Shown: positions 16,801 through 24,820, numbered from the stretch's first letter. The stretch is 64,000 nt of DNA from DYFT01 sp041695085 (GCA_041695085.1 JBGFRO010000017.1:123409-187408); one strand, 5' to 3'. A program made the numbers and translations. The notes: generated from the sequence alone by a model not told the origin.

Positions 16801-17714
16801 TCAACGTATCGCCACAGAATGCGGATTCCCCATATGGCAACGATGACGAGCGCGGTGTGCCCATAACGAAGGCCTCGCAAGCGAGGGAATTGGATCAAAG
16901 CAATGAACCCGAGCACCGAGATGACAGCGATCAGCCCCGCCTTCCACACGCCGAATGCGTACTGCACCTCGAGCACGGCCTCCTCGAGATGAGGAAACCG
17001 GAAATGCACGGAGGTGAGTGTCTTACCATCCGGTGTTCGAATCGGCACCGTTCCCCAGCCTTCCCCAGGATGTACATCGGAAGAATCAAAAGCGATGCGA
17101 ACCTCCCTCCCGACCACCTGCGATAACTCCTCACTCAAGCTGAAGCGCGAAATGAACCGATTCGAAATCGGATAGTTCATTTCCAACGTCTGATTAACAA
17201 CTACGTAAAACTGCCGATCCTGCATCGCTTGAATGAAGGTGAGATACCTGTGAAGGCCGACGCTGGTAATCACAAAGAAGGAGTCACTGGCTTCGTTCTG
17301 GAGGAGGGATTTATATGAAGGGAGGCTGCCCCGGCCGGACCACACAAGAATCGTCCCTTGTGCGTCGGTGATTTCGAGACTCGCGATATTCTCGTTTCGC
17401 GCTTCTTCCAGTTGCGCAAACGCCGAAGCGACGTTCTCGGATCCCCCTTCACGAATAGACTCGAACAGGAATCCATTTGTCGAGACGATACCTGCTTGCT
17501 CGATAGCCTTGGCAGCGCGCAAACTGAAGCTCGCCTGAATCTCGCTGGTAAGAACAGCGACCTCTTCGCGCTCGCGGTCAGGCCACGTGTCGACCAATGA
17601 CCTCTGTTTCCACACCTGCAGCAGCTGCAAGAGCCCGAGGAGAGGAAGCGAAATGAAAAAGCCCCACAACGCGGGGCGGTAAGCCGGTGTGAGTCCGGAG
17701 GAAGTTGTGAACAT
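13806..17714 (-). CDS. Large multi-TM sensor histidine kinase (NtrY-like)
   Basis: The 1302-residue kinase begins with a membrane anchor (about 14-38) and an extracytoplasmic segment, followed by a block of several hydrophobic helices (from about residue 280 to 560). A second periplasmic sensor part and two TM segments follow. HAMP lies at about 1018-1068, the HisKA phosphoacceptor His1092 is in VAHEIKNPLTPIKLSI, and the HATPase has an N box near 1205 (NILRNSVQAM), DNGPGIP near 1235 and GMGIGLAISRK. The HEIKNPLTPIKLS sequence and C-terminal arrangement are NtrY-like. No response regulator is adjacent, so it is an orphan in this window. It overlaps pgeF by 4 nt and starts 6 nt after the DUF4783-type gene, suggesting one operon. 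Confidence 0.88.
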   Translation of the reverse strand: MFTTSSGLTPAYRPALWGFFISLPLLGLLQLLQVWKQRSLVDTWPDREREEVAVLTSEIQASFSLRAAKAIEQAGIVSTNGFLFESIREGGSENVASAFAQLEEARNENIASLEITDAQGTILVWSGRGSLPSYKSLLQNEASDSFFVITSVGLHRYLTFIQAMQDRQFYVVVNQTLEMNYPISNRFISRFSLSEELSQVVGREVRIAFDSSDVHPGEGWGTVPIRTPDGKTLTSVHFRFPHLEEAVLEVQYAFGVWKAGLIAVISVLGFIALIQFPRLRGLRYGHTALVIVAIWGIRILWRYVEFPSVLLGGWLFDPTLFASPFLFDLTSSVGELTLSVVCLFMTVAVLARRTIVRLVTGNQERPSTAPLPVAGIVFWILVLPIIVRSFGAAVRGFVFDSTLYYQDPASLLPSVPVLLMIGNLFFLTMALVGITMVAFVQVKETVSRFTAGWSSRSLHLITTGLFVAGYLTFSAVDREPQVPVSVLVLLLVVGTSTDIIRRKEIHPQSSHQRALRLVGVAAIVAFLIAAVVMDAKVHEKERQRLQSYAQELLRPVDSWISLVVSDAINTAQEQLRAVSLSALQLSATDPAFNVWAQTLLSREGYNSGLFLYDEFGRERSSFFVGLTSYERYELLTRIFDEEEEELVVFDRTVRGEQVKYYGMWSTVREEGGRSVGTIAVGLSASRRALFRGDSGEFLRTSATHPIDPRIRKMTVDEFDRGILVSSTSPNARRGDLLPSTIAERLKSEPARFLWTEQVEGATSAEVLYARDPSAPERIIRLTLTSLDVRWHLFNLMKLLISFGLLGVILFVVSAGWLVMKGNRVNLGFRGKLAIAFAVLSILPLIFLAYYNRQLAIDRLNESIERRLGQELELVHQRVVSALQSEEDFASGVNDDFCEAVASDLGIDFTVYNRRTVQASSRPELYRASLLDSRLGGSAYTETVLRQRGFFQQTERIGEVDYVVGYSPIMLEGRFLGVVAVPALYRLHEIDQELAQRNAYLLGAYAFVVAITTVIAFVLAGRLSRPLRELSQAARRIGRGDLDLQLTPRSSDEVGELVKAFNEMVQELKANREHLARVERELAWKEMAKQVAHEIKNPLTPIKLSIQHLQQAYKDNVPQFKEILDRVARTVVDQIETLSRIATEFSNFARMPMPRYERISLNEILRESVTLFSQVEGIAFKTKFDETLVPIVADRDELRRVFINILRNSVQAMPKGGTVEMSTRLEDGSCVITLRDNGPGIPEDIRSRVFQPNFSTKTDGMGIGLAISRKVIEDLNGTIELWSKVGEGTTIEIRLPMSHPATV

Positions 17715-17720
17715 ATCTCG

Positions 17721-18242
17721 CTAATAGATATTCACCTGACCCAACAGCCACTTGCCTTCTTGCTGTACCAAGGATACATACACCTGAACAGACTCGCGAT
17801 TCCCTTTGGCGATATAAGTGAGGCGACCGGTTGCATAGGGAGTAGAACCTTCGTCTTCAAATCGCGAGAACTCAAACGAGAAGGGTTTCTTGCCGGCAAA
17901 GTATTCTTGCAAAACCGAAAGAACTTGATTGGCCGAATAGTAGCCCGTCTCCCCGCCGCGAATGCTAACGGATACCTGATTTGCAAAGAGCGACGGGCTA
18001 GAGAGCAAAGAGAGATTCAGAAGACCGTGTTGGATCTGTCCGAAAAGGGCGCGAACATCACGTTGTTGCCGGGAGAGGGACGTTACCTCCTCTCCCACGA
18101 GGGAGTCCTTTTTGAATTTACGTTGCTGTGGCACCCGACTCTGTGCAACAGAGTCTTGAACTATCAGAATGCAAAATATGATCAACACAATTCTCATAGC
18201 TGTTCCCAAAGTATCGGAAAAGCGGCTGAAAATCAACCGCAT
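17721..18242 (-). CDS. Exported DUF4783-type protein
   Basis: This 173-residue protein starts at ATG 18242, placed 8 nt after AAGGAGG; the longer frame start at 18266 would put this site inside the gene. A signal peptide runs to about residue 35 (MRIVLIIFCILIVQDSVAQ, with SVAQS cleavage). The mature part has the pattern of DUF4783 proteins common in Bacteroidota: a helix, then ANQVSVSIRGGETGYYSANQ, VLQEYFAGKKPFSFEF, and a terminal VSLVQQEGKWLLGQVNIY. Its fold is nuclear-transport-factor-2-like. The function is unknown. It may provide a periplasmic partner for the histidine kinase encoded 6 nt downstream, but this is inference from spacing only. Confidence 0.75.
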   Translation of the reverse strand: MRLIFSRFSDTLGTAMRIVLIIFCILIVQDSVAQSRVPQQRKFKKDSLVGEEVTSLSRQQRDVRALFGQIQHGLLNLSLLSSPSLFANQVSVSIRGGETGYYSANQVLSVLQEYFAGKKPFSFEFSRFEDEGSTPYATGRLTYIAKGNRESVQVYVSLVQQEGKWLLGQVNIY

Positions 18243-18360
18243 CTCTTCTTCCTCCTTTACCATCATCTTCTTCCCGAGTACGCGATCTTCTCAACCTGAT
18301 TCCCGTCCGCTGCAGAGTAAACCAAACGATACTCCACTCATCCTCATGATTTCCGATCTA

Positions 18361-18401
18361 TCGAAAAATAAACAGCCGCCTTCATGTCGCGTTGGCGGCT
18401 G
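18361..18401 (-). terminator. Intrinsic terminator of the FN3 lipoprotein gene
   Basis: On the minus strand, CAGCCGCC and GGCGGCTG pair (8 bp, 13-nt loop) and are followed by TTTATTTTT. It lies about 24 nt after the stop codon of the lipoprotein gene and separates it from the DUF4783/kinase operon. Confidence 0.75.
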
Positions 18402-18424
18402 CAGAGATTTTTCGTCTGTTTCCT

Positions 18425-19228
18425 TTAGCGCCCAAAATCCGGAGGAGCACTTCGGTCGATTTTCCTCTGACCATCGGGTGATCGTTGACGCTTCAGATCG
18501 GGATTTCCCGGCGTTACCTGATAGGCCCAATCAAATCTCAAAGTGTACGAATCAACGTCGCGCACGCGCACTTTCGCATAGTGGTCATCCCATGTCCATA
18601 TGACATACGTATGACCCGGGATCGCGAGCACCGATTTTGTCGGCGACCATCCACCCGAAGGCGCTTCGTAGATGTCATACAAGGAATTTGTGTACCCCAT
18701 ATCACGGATATCGGTATCGTTCCACACATTGAGATAGGAGCGACCGTTGACGTACTCAAAGAAGACATCTGTGTAATCGTCGTTGTACTTTCCAACGGAA
18801 TACGTTGAAAAATCGTATCCAGCTGTGTTCGGAGAGGTTCGATAGTTATTGATGCGGGTACCATACCCTTCCGGACGAGGCGTCGCATATACGACATCCC
18901 GACTCAATTCACTTTCGTTTCCCTCAAAATCGTATGCCGTCAGCGCGTAGTACACGCGCACGCCATTTCGGACACCGACATCCGTAAAACTCAGACGGGT
19001 GGTCGAGGCAATCAGCCGGTACGTTCCATCATAACGGTCGCTCACCCAAACGCCGTAGCCTGCAACATCGGGTTCCGGATTCGGCTCCCATGTCAGTTCA
19101 ACCGCGTTATCCCGTGCCGTGGCAAAAATCCCCTTGGGCGGCGATGGAGGCGTTGTGTCGATGAAGAGAGCTTCTTGACACCCGACGAGACCGAAGAATG
19201 CGGCAAGAATGAGAACGGTCGCTTTCAT
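18425..19228 (-). CDS. Fibronectin type III lipoprotein
   Basis: The start is ATG 19228, with AAGGAGC 5-6 nt upstream; the longer frame to 19588 lacks a signal sequence at its start. The 267-residue protein has a lipobox in LAAFFGLVGCQEA (lipidated Cys17). Next is one fibronectin-III-like domain (about 25-115: PPSPPKGIFATARDNAVELT, AGYGVWVSD, YYALTAYDFEGNES), then a tyrosine-rich beta domain of about 130 residues (YNDDYTDVFFEYVNGRSYLN, SGGWSPTKSVLAIPGHTYVI). It probably sits in the outer or inner membrane facing the periplasm or surface. No enzymatic motif is visible. The short basic C-terminal tail looks disordered. Confidence 0.8.
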   Translation of the reverse strand: MKATVLILAAFFGLVGCQEALFIDTTPPSPPKGIFATARDNAVELTWEPNPEPDVAGYGVWVSDRYDGTYRLIASTTRLSFTDVGVRNGVRVYYALTAYDFEGNESELSRDVVYATPRPEGYGTRINNYRTSPNTAGYDFSTYSVGKYNDDYTDVFFEYVNGRSYLNVWNDTDIRDMGYTNSLYDIYEAPSGGWSPTKSVLAIPGHTYVIWTWDDHYAKVRVRDVDSYTLRFDWAYQVTPGNPDLKRQRSPDGQRKIDRSAPPDFGR

Positions 19229-19421
19229 GGTTGCTCCTTTTTCGCTTCGTCCAACTTCGCTTTTCGAGGAACAAGCCGCGTGCCATATCCAATTATCCCC
19301 AGAACATTCGGGAATGATGCTCTGGAAAGTCCAATTCTGTCTTATGAAACAGAGTTGCTGTTCAGAATTGTGAACGAGCGGAGCGGTGAGCCTCCTCAAA
19401 GCACCACCACCACAGAGAGAA

Positions 19422-20705
19422 TTAGAAAAGAACGTACTTGCCTTTATTGATAATTCCGATCGCTTTGCCTCGCAGCTGGCGACCATGGAAGGGGGTGTTT
19501 CTTGATTTGGAGCGAGACCGGGCAACATCGACCTGCCACCGTACTTCAGGATCGATAAGAGTAAAGTTGGCCCGCTCCCCCTCCGCAATCTTAATGGCGG
19601 GAAGCGAAAGAATCTTACGCGGATTGGTAGAGAATTTCTCCACGAGTTGGTAGAGCATCAGCACGTTGGTCTGGACAAGCTCGGTGATGGAAAGCCCTAT
19701 CGCCGTCTCCAGCCCGATAATGCCGAACGGTGCTTGGGTATATTCTACTTCCTTCTCGTCGATCGTATGAGGCGCATGGTCCGTCGCAATCACGTCAATC
19801 GTTGCGTCTCGGAGTCCTTCCTTTATTGCGTCGACATCTTCCCTTGTTCGAAGCGGCGGGTTCATTTTTGTGTTTGTATCGAAACTCGACACGGCCTCAT
19901 CGGTCAACGTGAAGTGGTGCGGGGTCACTTCGCAGGTGACGGGAAGATCTTCCCGTTTCGCCGTTCGCACCATCTCCACACTTCCTCGAGTGCTGATATG
20001 CGCGACGTGGTACCGCGCATGGCGAACGTAACGCAGGAGGAGGAGATCACGCGCGATCATCAATTCTTCGGCTACAGCCGGGATACCCGGCATTCCTAAT
20101 CGCGTCGAAGTAAACCCCTCGTTCATACATCCCCCTTTTGTCATTGTCGGTTCTTCGGCATGTTGGATAATGGGGAGATGGAACATCGATGCATATTCGA
20201 GGGCACGCCGCATCATCTCTGCGCTGGCAATCGGACTCCCGTCGTCCGAGAATCCCACCGCTCCCGCCTCCACCAGCTCAGCCATTGGAGCAAGCTCTTC
20301 ACCTTGCCTCCCTTTTGTCGCGGCGGCGATTGGATACACGTCGACGATTCCGTCGCATACCTGTCGCCCTTTTTCCCTCACATATCTTGCCACCGATTCC
20401 TCATCGATTGCCGGATTGGTGTTTGGCATACAGCAAACGGCCGTGAATCCGCCGGCTGCGGCAGCCGCACAACCGCTTTCGATCGTTTCTTTATGCTCAT
20501 ACCCCGGCTCACGCAAATGAACGTGCATGTCGATAAAACCGGGAGCAACGATCTTGTTCTTGAGGTCGAGCACGGTGAAAGATGGGTCGGCAGTAAGAGA
20601 CGTTCCGAGTTTTTCGATACGTCCATCGAGGACGAGAACGTCCATCATTTCATCTTTTCCGCTCACGGGGTCGATGATGCGACCCCCTTTCAGGTGTAGT
20701 TTCAT
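19422..20705 (-). CDS. pyrC: Dihydroorotase
   Basis: The start is ATG 20705 (MKLHLKGGRIIDP); the longer frame reads into pyrB. The 427-residue class I dihydroorotase has the metal motif DMHVHLREPG (His61, His63), KETIESGCAAAAAGG, the lysine-free TVxxD-style segment IQHAEE, and ATDHAPHTIDEKE with the catalytic Asp. It closes carbamoyl-aspartate to dihydroorotate. It is the third gene of pyrR-pyrB-pyrC, separated from pyrB by 13 nt, and so lies under the PyrR attenuator upstream. As in many bacteria with this pairing, a complex of PyrB and PyrC is plausible. Confidence 0.95.
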   Translation of the reverse strand: MKLHLKGGRIIDPVSGKDEMMDVLVLDGRIEKLGTSLTADPSFTVLDLKNKIVAPGFIDMHVHLREPGYEHKETIESGCAAAAAGGFTAVCCMPNTNPAIDEESVARYVREKGRQVCDGIVDVYPIAAATKGRQGEELAPMAELVEAGAVGFSDDGSPIASAEMMRRALEYASMFHLPIIQHAEEPTMTKGGCMNEGFTSTRLGMPGIPAVAEELMIARDLLLLRYVRHARYHVAHISTRGSVEMVRTAKREDLPVTCEVTPHHFTLTDEAVSSFDTNTKMNPPLRTREDVDAIKEGLRDATIDVIATDHAPHTIDEKEVEYTQAPFGIIGLETAIGLSITELVQTNVLMLYQLVEKFSTNPRKILSLPAIKIAEGERANFTLIDPEVRWQVDVARSRSKSRNTPFHGRQLRGKAIGIINKGKYVLF

Positions 20706-20718
20706 GATGTGCACTCTC

Positions 20719-21639
20719 TTAGTTTGAGGCACCAAGCAGATACAGCACCGCCATGCGTATGGCAACTCCGTTGGTGACTTGTTGAAGAATGACCGAATGC
20801 TCACCGTCCGCAAGATCTGCAGACAGTTCCACATCGCGGTTGATGGGTCCGGGATGCATAATCGTAATTGGCCTGCCGGCTCGATCGATCCGTTCTTTGG
20901 TCAATCCGAAGAAGCGATGATATTCACGGAGCGATGGGAACAGGCCGCTCTTCTGTCGCTCAAGCTGTATGCGCAGTACATTGAACGCGTCGACGTGCGG
21001 AATGATATCTTCGAGGCGATGGTACACTCGCACGCCGAGCCGTTCGATGTCACGCGGGATGAGCGTCTTCGGACCGCAAACTGAAACCTCTGCCCCCATG
21101 GTGCGGAGTCCATAGATATTCGATCGCGCAACGCGACTGTGGGAAATGTCACCAACGAGGCAGACACGCAGACCCTCCAGCGATCCGAATTTTTCCCGCA
21201 GGGTAAACATGTCGAGCAATCCCTGCGTCGGGTGCTCGTGTCCCCCATCACCGGCATTGATAACGTTGGCATCCACAACGCGGCTCAAGAAGTGAGCTGC
21301 TCCGGGTGCCGAGTGCCGAATGACCACCATGTCGATTTTCATCGCCTCGATGTTGCGCGCTGTGTCCTTCAGCGTCTCTCCCTTGCTCACGCTGCTCGCT
21401 GCTGTTGCGAAGCTTACCACATCGGCGGAGAGACGGCGCTCCGCAAGTTCAAAGGAAATGCGCGTACGGGTCGAACTCTCGAAGAAGAGATTGACGACCG
21501 TCTTACCTTGCAGCGGCGGCACCTTCTTGATAGGGCGATCGAGAATCTCCCGAAAGGAAACCGCGGTGTCGAGAATAAGCGTCAACTCTTCTTTCGACAT
21601 CCCCTCAAGGCCAAGCAGATGACGACTTTGGAGTTTCAT
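20719..21639 (-). CDS. pyrB: Aspartate carbamoyltransferase catalytic subunit
   Basis: The 306-residue enzyme has the carbamoyl-phosphate motif FFESSTRTRISFELAERRL (STRTR at 56-60), VVIRHSAPGAA, the HPTQGLLDM segment, VGDISHSRVARSN and MHPGPINRDVEL. It makes N-carbamoyl-aspartate, the first committed pyrimidine step. No pyrI regulatory subunit gene is adjacent. It overlaps pyrR by 4 nt and precedes pyrC by 13 nt, so its expression should follow UMP/UTP levels through PyrR. Confidence 0.97.
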   Translation of the reverse strand: MKLQSRHLLGLEGMSKEELTLILDTAVSFREILDRPIKKVPPLQGKTVVNLFFESSTRTRISFELAERRLSADVVSFATAASSVSKGETLKDTARNIEAMKIDMVVIRHSAPGAAHFLSRVVDANVINAGDGGHEHPTQGLLDMFTLREKFGSLEGLRVCLVGDISHSRVARSNIYGLRTMGAEVSVCGPKTLIPRDIERLGVRVYHRLEDIIPHVDAFNVLRIQLERQKSGLFPSLREYHRFFGLTKERIDRAGRPITIMHPGPINRDVELSADLADGEHSVILQQVTNGVAIRMAVLYLLGASN

Positions 21640-22190
21640 CGCTGCGCCTCCTTCGGTTGGTCTGCAGGATCGACCAAAAAGACGGCATCCTCACCGTCAA
21701 CTTCCGTCATATGAACCCGGACTTCTTGCCGCAGCGACGTTGGCACGTTTTTCCCCACGAAATCGGCTTTGATCGGCAGCTCGCGATGTCCGCGATCAAT
21801 CAGCACAAGCAGCTCCACCACGGCCGGCCTGCCGATATCCATAATGGCGTTGAGAGCGGCACGTATGGTTCTTCCCGTAAACAACACGTCGTCCACAAGC
21901 ACCATCGTCTTGCCGGTGATGTCGAACAGAATCTCCGTACTTTTGAGATGTGGTTGGTCGAGCCTGCCCCGGAGGTCGTCCCGATACAGGGTAATGTCGA
22001 GGATCCCTACAGGGATATGCCGATTTTCAATCTCCTCGATCGTCTTGGCGAGTCGGCGCGCCAGAAATTCCCCCCTCGTGCGAATGCCGACCAACACCAG
22101 ATTCTCCCCCCCTTTGTGGCTTTCCACGACTTCGTGTGCGAGCCGACGGACCGTTCTGCCAAACCCCGCACTGTCGATGATTTTGTTCAT
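21636..22190 (-). CDS. pyrR: PyrR bifunctional regulator/uracil phosphoribosyltransferase
   Basis: The start ATG at 22190 gives 184 residues, the normal PyrR length; a longer frame runs back through the leader. It has the PRTase fold: ENLVLVGIRTRGEFLARRL, the PyrR-specific DITLYRDDL, the PRPP motif VLVDDVLFTGRTIRAA and LVLIDRGHRELPI. PyrR binds UMP and a conserved mRNA hairpin to promote termination. The leader immediately upstream contains that hairpin and a terminator, so the whole regulatory set is present. It overlaps pyrB by 4 nt. Confidence 0.96.
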   Translation of the reverse strand: MNKIIDSAGFGRTVRRLAHEVVESHKGGENLVLVGIRTRGEFLARRLAKTIEEIENRHIPVGILDITLYRDDLRGRLDQPHLKSTEILFDITGKTMVLVDDVLFTGRTIRAALNAIMDIGRPAVVELLVLIDRGHRELPIKADFVGKNVPTSLRQEVRVHMTEVDGEDAVFLVDPADQPKEAQR

Positions 22191-22207
22191 ACGGTATGCT
22201 CCATTGG

Positions 22208-22246
22208 AAAAACAAAAATGCCTCCAGTCCGAAAGGAAAGGAGGCA
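22208..22246 (-). terminator. Attenuator terminator in the pyr leader
   Basis: On the minus strand, TGCCTCC (22246-22240) pairs with GGAGGCA (22225-22219), followed by TTTTTGTTTTT. It ends about 18 nt before the pyrR ATG. Its 5' arm region holds TCCTTTCC (22242-22235), which is perfectly complementary to GGAAAGGA (22342-22335) in the upstream PyrR-binding hairpin. Pairing of those two segments would form the antiterminator. Confidence 0.85.
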
Positions 22247-22333
22247 CGTGCCGAAACTTCGCAAGTCTTGCGTTGAGTGAGGGAAGGGGTGAGTACCTGA
22301 ACCGGAAGCAGGTCCGATCCCTCTCCTCTTCAC

Positions 22334-22368
22334 TTCCTTTCCTACCTCGCTGGATAGGATTAAAGGAA
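22334..22368 (-). promoter_or_regulatory. PyrR-binding hairpin (anti-antiterminator)
   Basis: On the minus strand: lower stem TTCCTT/AAGGAA, a small purine-rich bulge, upper stem TCCTA/TAGGA and loop TCCAGCGAGG. The consensus PyrR site in Gram-positive bacteria is ARUCCNGNGAGGYU. Here the core UCC-A-G-C-GAGG is exact, and the closing A-U pair of the consensus is replaced by U-A, a compensatory change. Binding of PyrR-UMP here would release the downstream terminator and switch off pyrRBC. Confidence 0.85.
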
Positions 22369-22401
22369 TTGCTCAAAGAACATAGAAGGTGTATCAAGGA
22401 G

Positions 22402-22476
22402 TGGGCGCTACTGGAGTCGAACCAGTGACCTTACGCGTGTGAGGCGTACGCTCTAGACCAACTGAGCTAAGCGCCC
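22402..22476 (-). tRNA. tRNA-Val (anticodon CAC)
   Basis: The 75-nt cloverleaf reads: GGGCGCT/AGCGCCC acceptor with discriminator A; D arm GCTC...GAGC; anticodon arm TACGC-CTCACAC-GCGTA; and T arm ACTGG-TTCGACT-CCAGT. CCA is not encoded. It lies only 33 nt before the PyrR hairpin on the same strand and has no visible terminator, so it may share a transcript with pyrRBC. Confidence 0.96.
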
Positions 22477-22515
22477 AAAAAAACCGCCCCAATGTACCCA
22501 AAGGATGACCGAAAG

Positions 22516-24381
22516 TCAAGGTTGCGCCCCGGCATCTCCGGACTCATGGGCAAAGTACTCGACGATCTTCGCCGCAACCTTTGGACCGACGATTTCCGCA
22601 ATCTGTTCTTCCGTCGCGAACTTCACACCTTGCACCGATCCAAACGCCTCCAACAACTCAGTCGCGCGCGCTTTTCCCACTCCCTTCACCAGATCTAACT
22701 CCGTCTGCAGTATCCGCTTCGATCGCAGCTTCCGATGATAGGTAACAGCAAAACGATGTGCTTCATCGCGTATGGCCTGCAGTAATCTCAACCCGGAGGA
22801 GGTTCGTGGTATGCTTACCGCCTCACTTTGACATGGAATAAAAACTTCCTCCAATCGTTTTGCCAATCCGATAATCGGAACATTCAAGAGATCGATCCTC
22901 GACAAAACCTCCATCGCACTGGAAAGCTGTCCCTTTCCTCCATCAACCATGATCAGGTCGGGCATGGTGGATCCGTCCTGAAGAATTCGCCTATACCGTC
23001 GTTCGATGACCTCCTGCATGCTCGCAAAGTCATCCGAACCTTTGACCGTTTTGATCTTGAATTTCCGATACTCACTTTTCTTGGGCTTCCCATCGACGAA
23101 CACAACAAGGGAGGCAACAGCATCCGAGCCCTGGATGTTGGAGATATCGAAGCATTCAATTCGTCGGGGCGGAACGGTCAGGCGAAGGTCTCGCTGAAGC
23201 GCACGGACAGAATGGGGCACGATTTCACCCCGTTTCACCTTCTGTAGCTCATATTCCTCCAGCAGGAATTCAGCATTTCTCCGGACCAGGCCGAGTAATT
23301 TATACAACTCCCCTGCTTTCGGCACGATGAGATGAACCGTTCTTCCCTTCTTCTCCTCCAACCACCGTTTCACGACATCAGAGTTCTCAAGGGAGGCCGA
23401 GAGGACGATCTCAGATGGGAGATCGTCTGCATCGAGATAGTAGCGCTCAATCATCCCCTCCAGAACTTCGCTTTCGGGCTTTTCATCGGTGTTGGTCAGG
23501 TAGAAATGTTGGCTCCCCAAAACTTTCCCCTCTCGCACTTTAAAAATGACCCCGGCAGCTGTATCTCCTTTCACCGCAACCGCCACCACGTCCCGATCCT
23601 GTCGATGGGGATCGACCACTTTTTGCTTCTCGTTGTAGACTGTCAGTGCGCGCAGGCGGTCGCGCACACGCGCAGCCTCTTCAAATCTCAACGCCTCAGC
23701 GAACTCCTGCATTTCACGCTCGAGCATTCCGACGACCTCATCCGTCTTGCCGCGCAGAACACGTGCGACGTTGTCGATCATCCGGTTATAGTGCTCCCGT
23801 GAAACCAGTCCTTCACACGGTCCTTCACACTTCTTGATGTGATAGTCGAGACATAACTTGTACTTGCGCTTCGCAATCGCTTCGTCGGTCAAGTCGTAAT
23901 TACAGCTCCGGATCATAAAGATGTCCCTCACCGTCTTCAGTGCAAAGCGCATGGTCTTCACATCGGTATACGGCCCGAAGTAACGGGAACCGTCACGAAC
24001 GATACGGCGTGTAACAAAAACGCGGGGGAAAGGTTCGTTCGTAATGACGATGTACGGATAGCTCTTGTCGTCCTTGAGAACGACGTTGTAGCGCGGCTTC
24101 AGCTTTTTGATGAGGTTGGCTTCAAGGATGAGCGCCTCCACTTCGGAATCGGTAACGATGACCTCCGTGTCAGCGATCTTGGAGACGAGAGCGTCTAATT
24201 TTGGATCGGAGGAACGGGAGGCTTGAAAGTACTGCCGCACGCGCGAACGGAGGTTCTGCGCCTTACCGACGTAGAGGACCCTCCCCTCGGGGCTTTTGAA
24301 CTGATAAACCCCGGGCTTGGTTGGAAGGGCATCAAGTTTTTCTTGCAAGGAAAGATCATCCACATTCTTCATTCTACTCAT
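22516..24381 (-). CDS. uvrC: UvrABC excinuclease subunit C
   Basis: I start at ATG 24381 (11 nt after GGAGG), giving 621 residues; the frame also has an ATG at 24399. The GIY-YIG nuclease domain is at the N-terminus (PGVYQFKSPEGRVLYVGK, residues 23-40). A UVR motif follows (GMLEREMQEFAEALRFEEAA), then the RNase H-like second nuclease (RRIECFDISNIQGSDAVAS ... MVDGGKGQLSSA). Tandem helix-hairpin-helix DNA-binding motifs end it (LVKGVGKARATELLEAFGS). It makes both incisions in nucleotide excision repair. It ends 40 bp before tRNA-Val and starts just after the epimerase gene. Confidence 0.96.
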   Translation of the reverse strand: MSRMKNVDDLSLQEKLDALPTKPGVYQFKSPEGRVLYVGKAQNLRSRVRQYFQASRSSDPKLDALVSKIADTEVIVTDSEVEALILEANLIKKLKPRYNVVLKDDKSYPYIVITNEPFPRVFVTRRIVRDGSRYFGPYTDVKTMRFALKTVRDIFMIRSCNYDLTDEAIAKRKYKLCLDYHIKKCEGPCEGLVSREHYNRMIDNVARVLRGKTDEVVGMLEREMQEFAEALRFEEAARVRDRLRALTVYNEKQKVVDPHRQDRDVVAVAVKGDTAAGVIFKVREGKVLGSQHFYLTNTDEKPESEVLEGMIERYYLDADDLPSEIVLSASLENSDVVKRWLEEKKGRTVHLIVPKAGELYKLLGLVRRNAEFLLEEYELQKVKRGEIVPHSVRALQRDLRLTVPPRRIECFDISNIQGSDAVASLVVFVDGKPKKSEYRKFKIKTVKGSDDFASMQEVIERRYRRILQDGSTMPDLIMVDGGKGQLSSAMEVLSRIDLLNVPIIGLAKRLEEVFIPCQSEAVSIPRTSSGLRLLQAIRDEAHRFAVTYHRKLRSKRILQTELDLVKGVGKARATELLEAFGSVQGVKFATEEQIAEIVGPKVAAKIVEYFAHESGDAGAQP

Positions 24382-24407
24382 CTGCTCAGGCGCCTCCATA
24401 AGCGGGC

Positions 24408-24815
24408 TTATCCCGGCTTCTTCTGGCAGAGCTCGACGAGAACGCCGTTGGTGGACTTGGGATGAAGGAACGCGACGAGTGAGTTCCCGGCTCCATCACG
24501 GGGATTCGGATCGACGGAGACGAAGCCGAGCCGGCTGAGACGGAGTAGCTCGGTGTGAATGTCATCCACTTCAAGGGAGATGTGATGAATTCCCTCGCCC
24601 CGTTTTTCGATGAACCGCGCGATGGGGGATGTGGAGTCCAGCGCTTCCGTCAGTTCAAGGTGCGAGCCTCCGACTTCGAACATTGCAATTCTGACCTTCT
24701 GACCCTCCACCATCTCTTCGTGATCCGGCGGAACACCCAGCAACTGCTCGAACAGGCGCTTCGACTTCTTCAGATCCTTCACCGCAATTCCAATATGAGC
24801 GATGCCCTTCATCAT
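24408..24815 (-). CDS. mce: Methylmalonyl-CoA epimerase
   Basis: The 135-residue VOC-fold protein has the repeated beta-alpha-beta-beta units beginning HIGIAVKDLKKS and HHISLEVDDI, with metal ligands in those histidines, plus Glu residues in GSHLELTE and LVELCQKK. This is the expected length and pattern for methylmalonyl-CoA epimerase, which interconverts the (S) and (R) forms in propionyl-CoA metabolism. The likely start is ATG 24815 (or 24812); a TTG at 24824 overlaps the stop of the DUF1015 gene. No mutase is in the window. Confidence 0.88.
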   Translation of the reverse strand: MMKGIAHIGIAVKDLKKSKRLFEQLLGVPPDHEEMVEGQKVRIAMFEVGGSHLELTEALDSTSPIARFIEKRGEGIHHISLEVDDIHTELLRLSRLGFVSVDPNPRDGAGNSLVAFLHPKSTNGVLVELCQKKPG

Positions 24816-24820
24816 AGATG

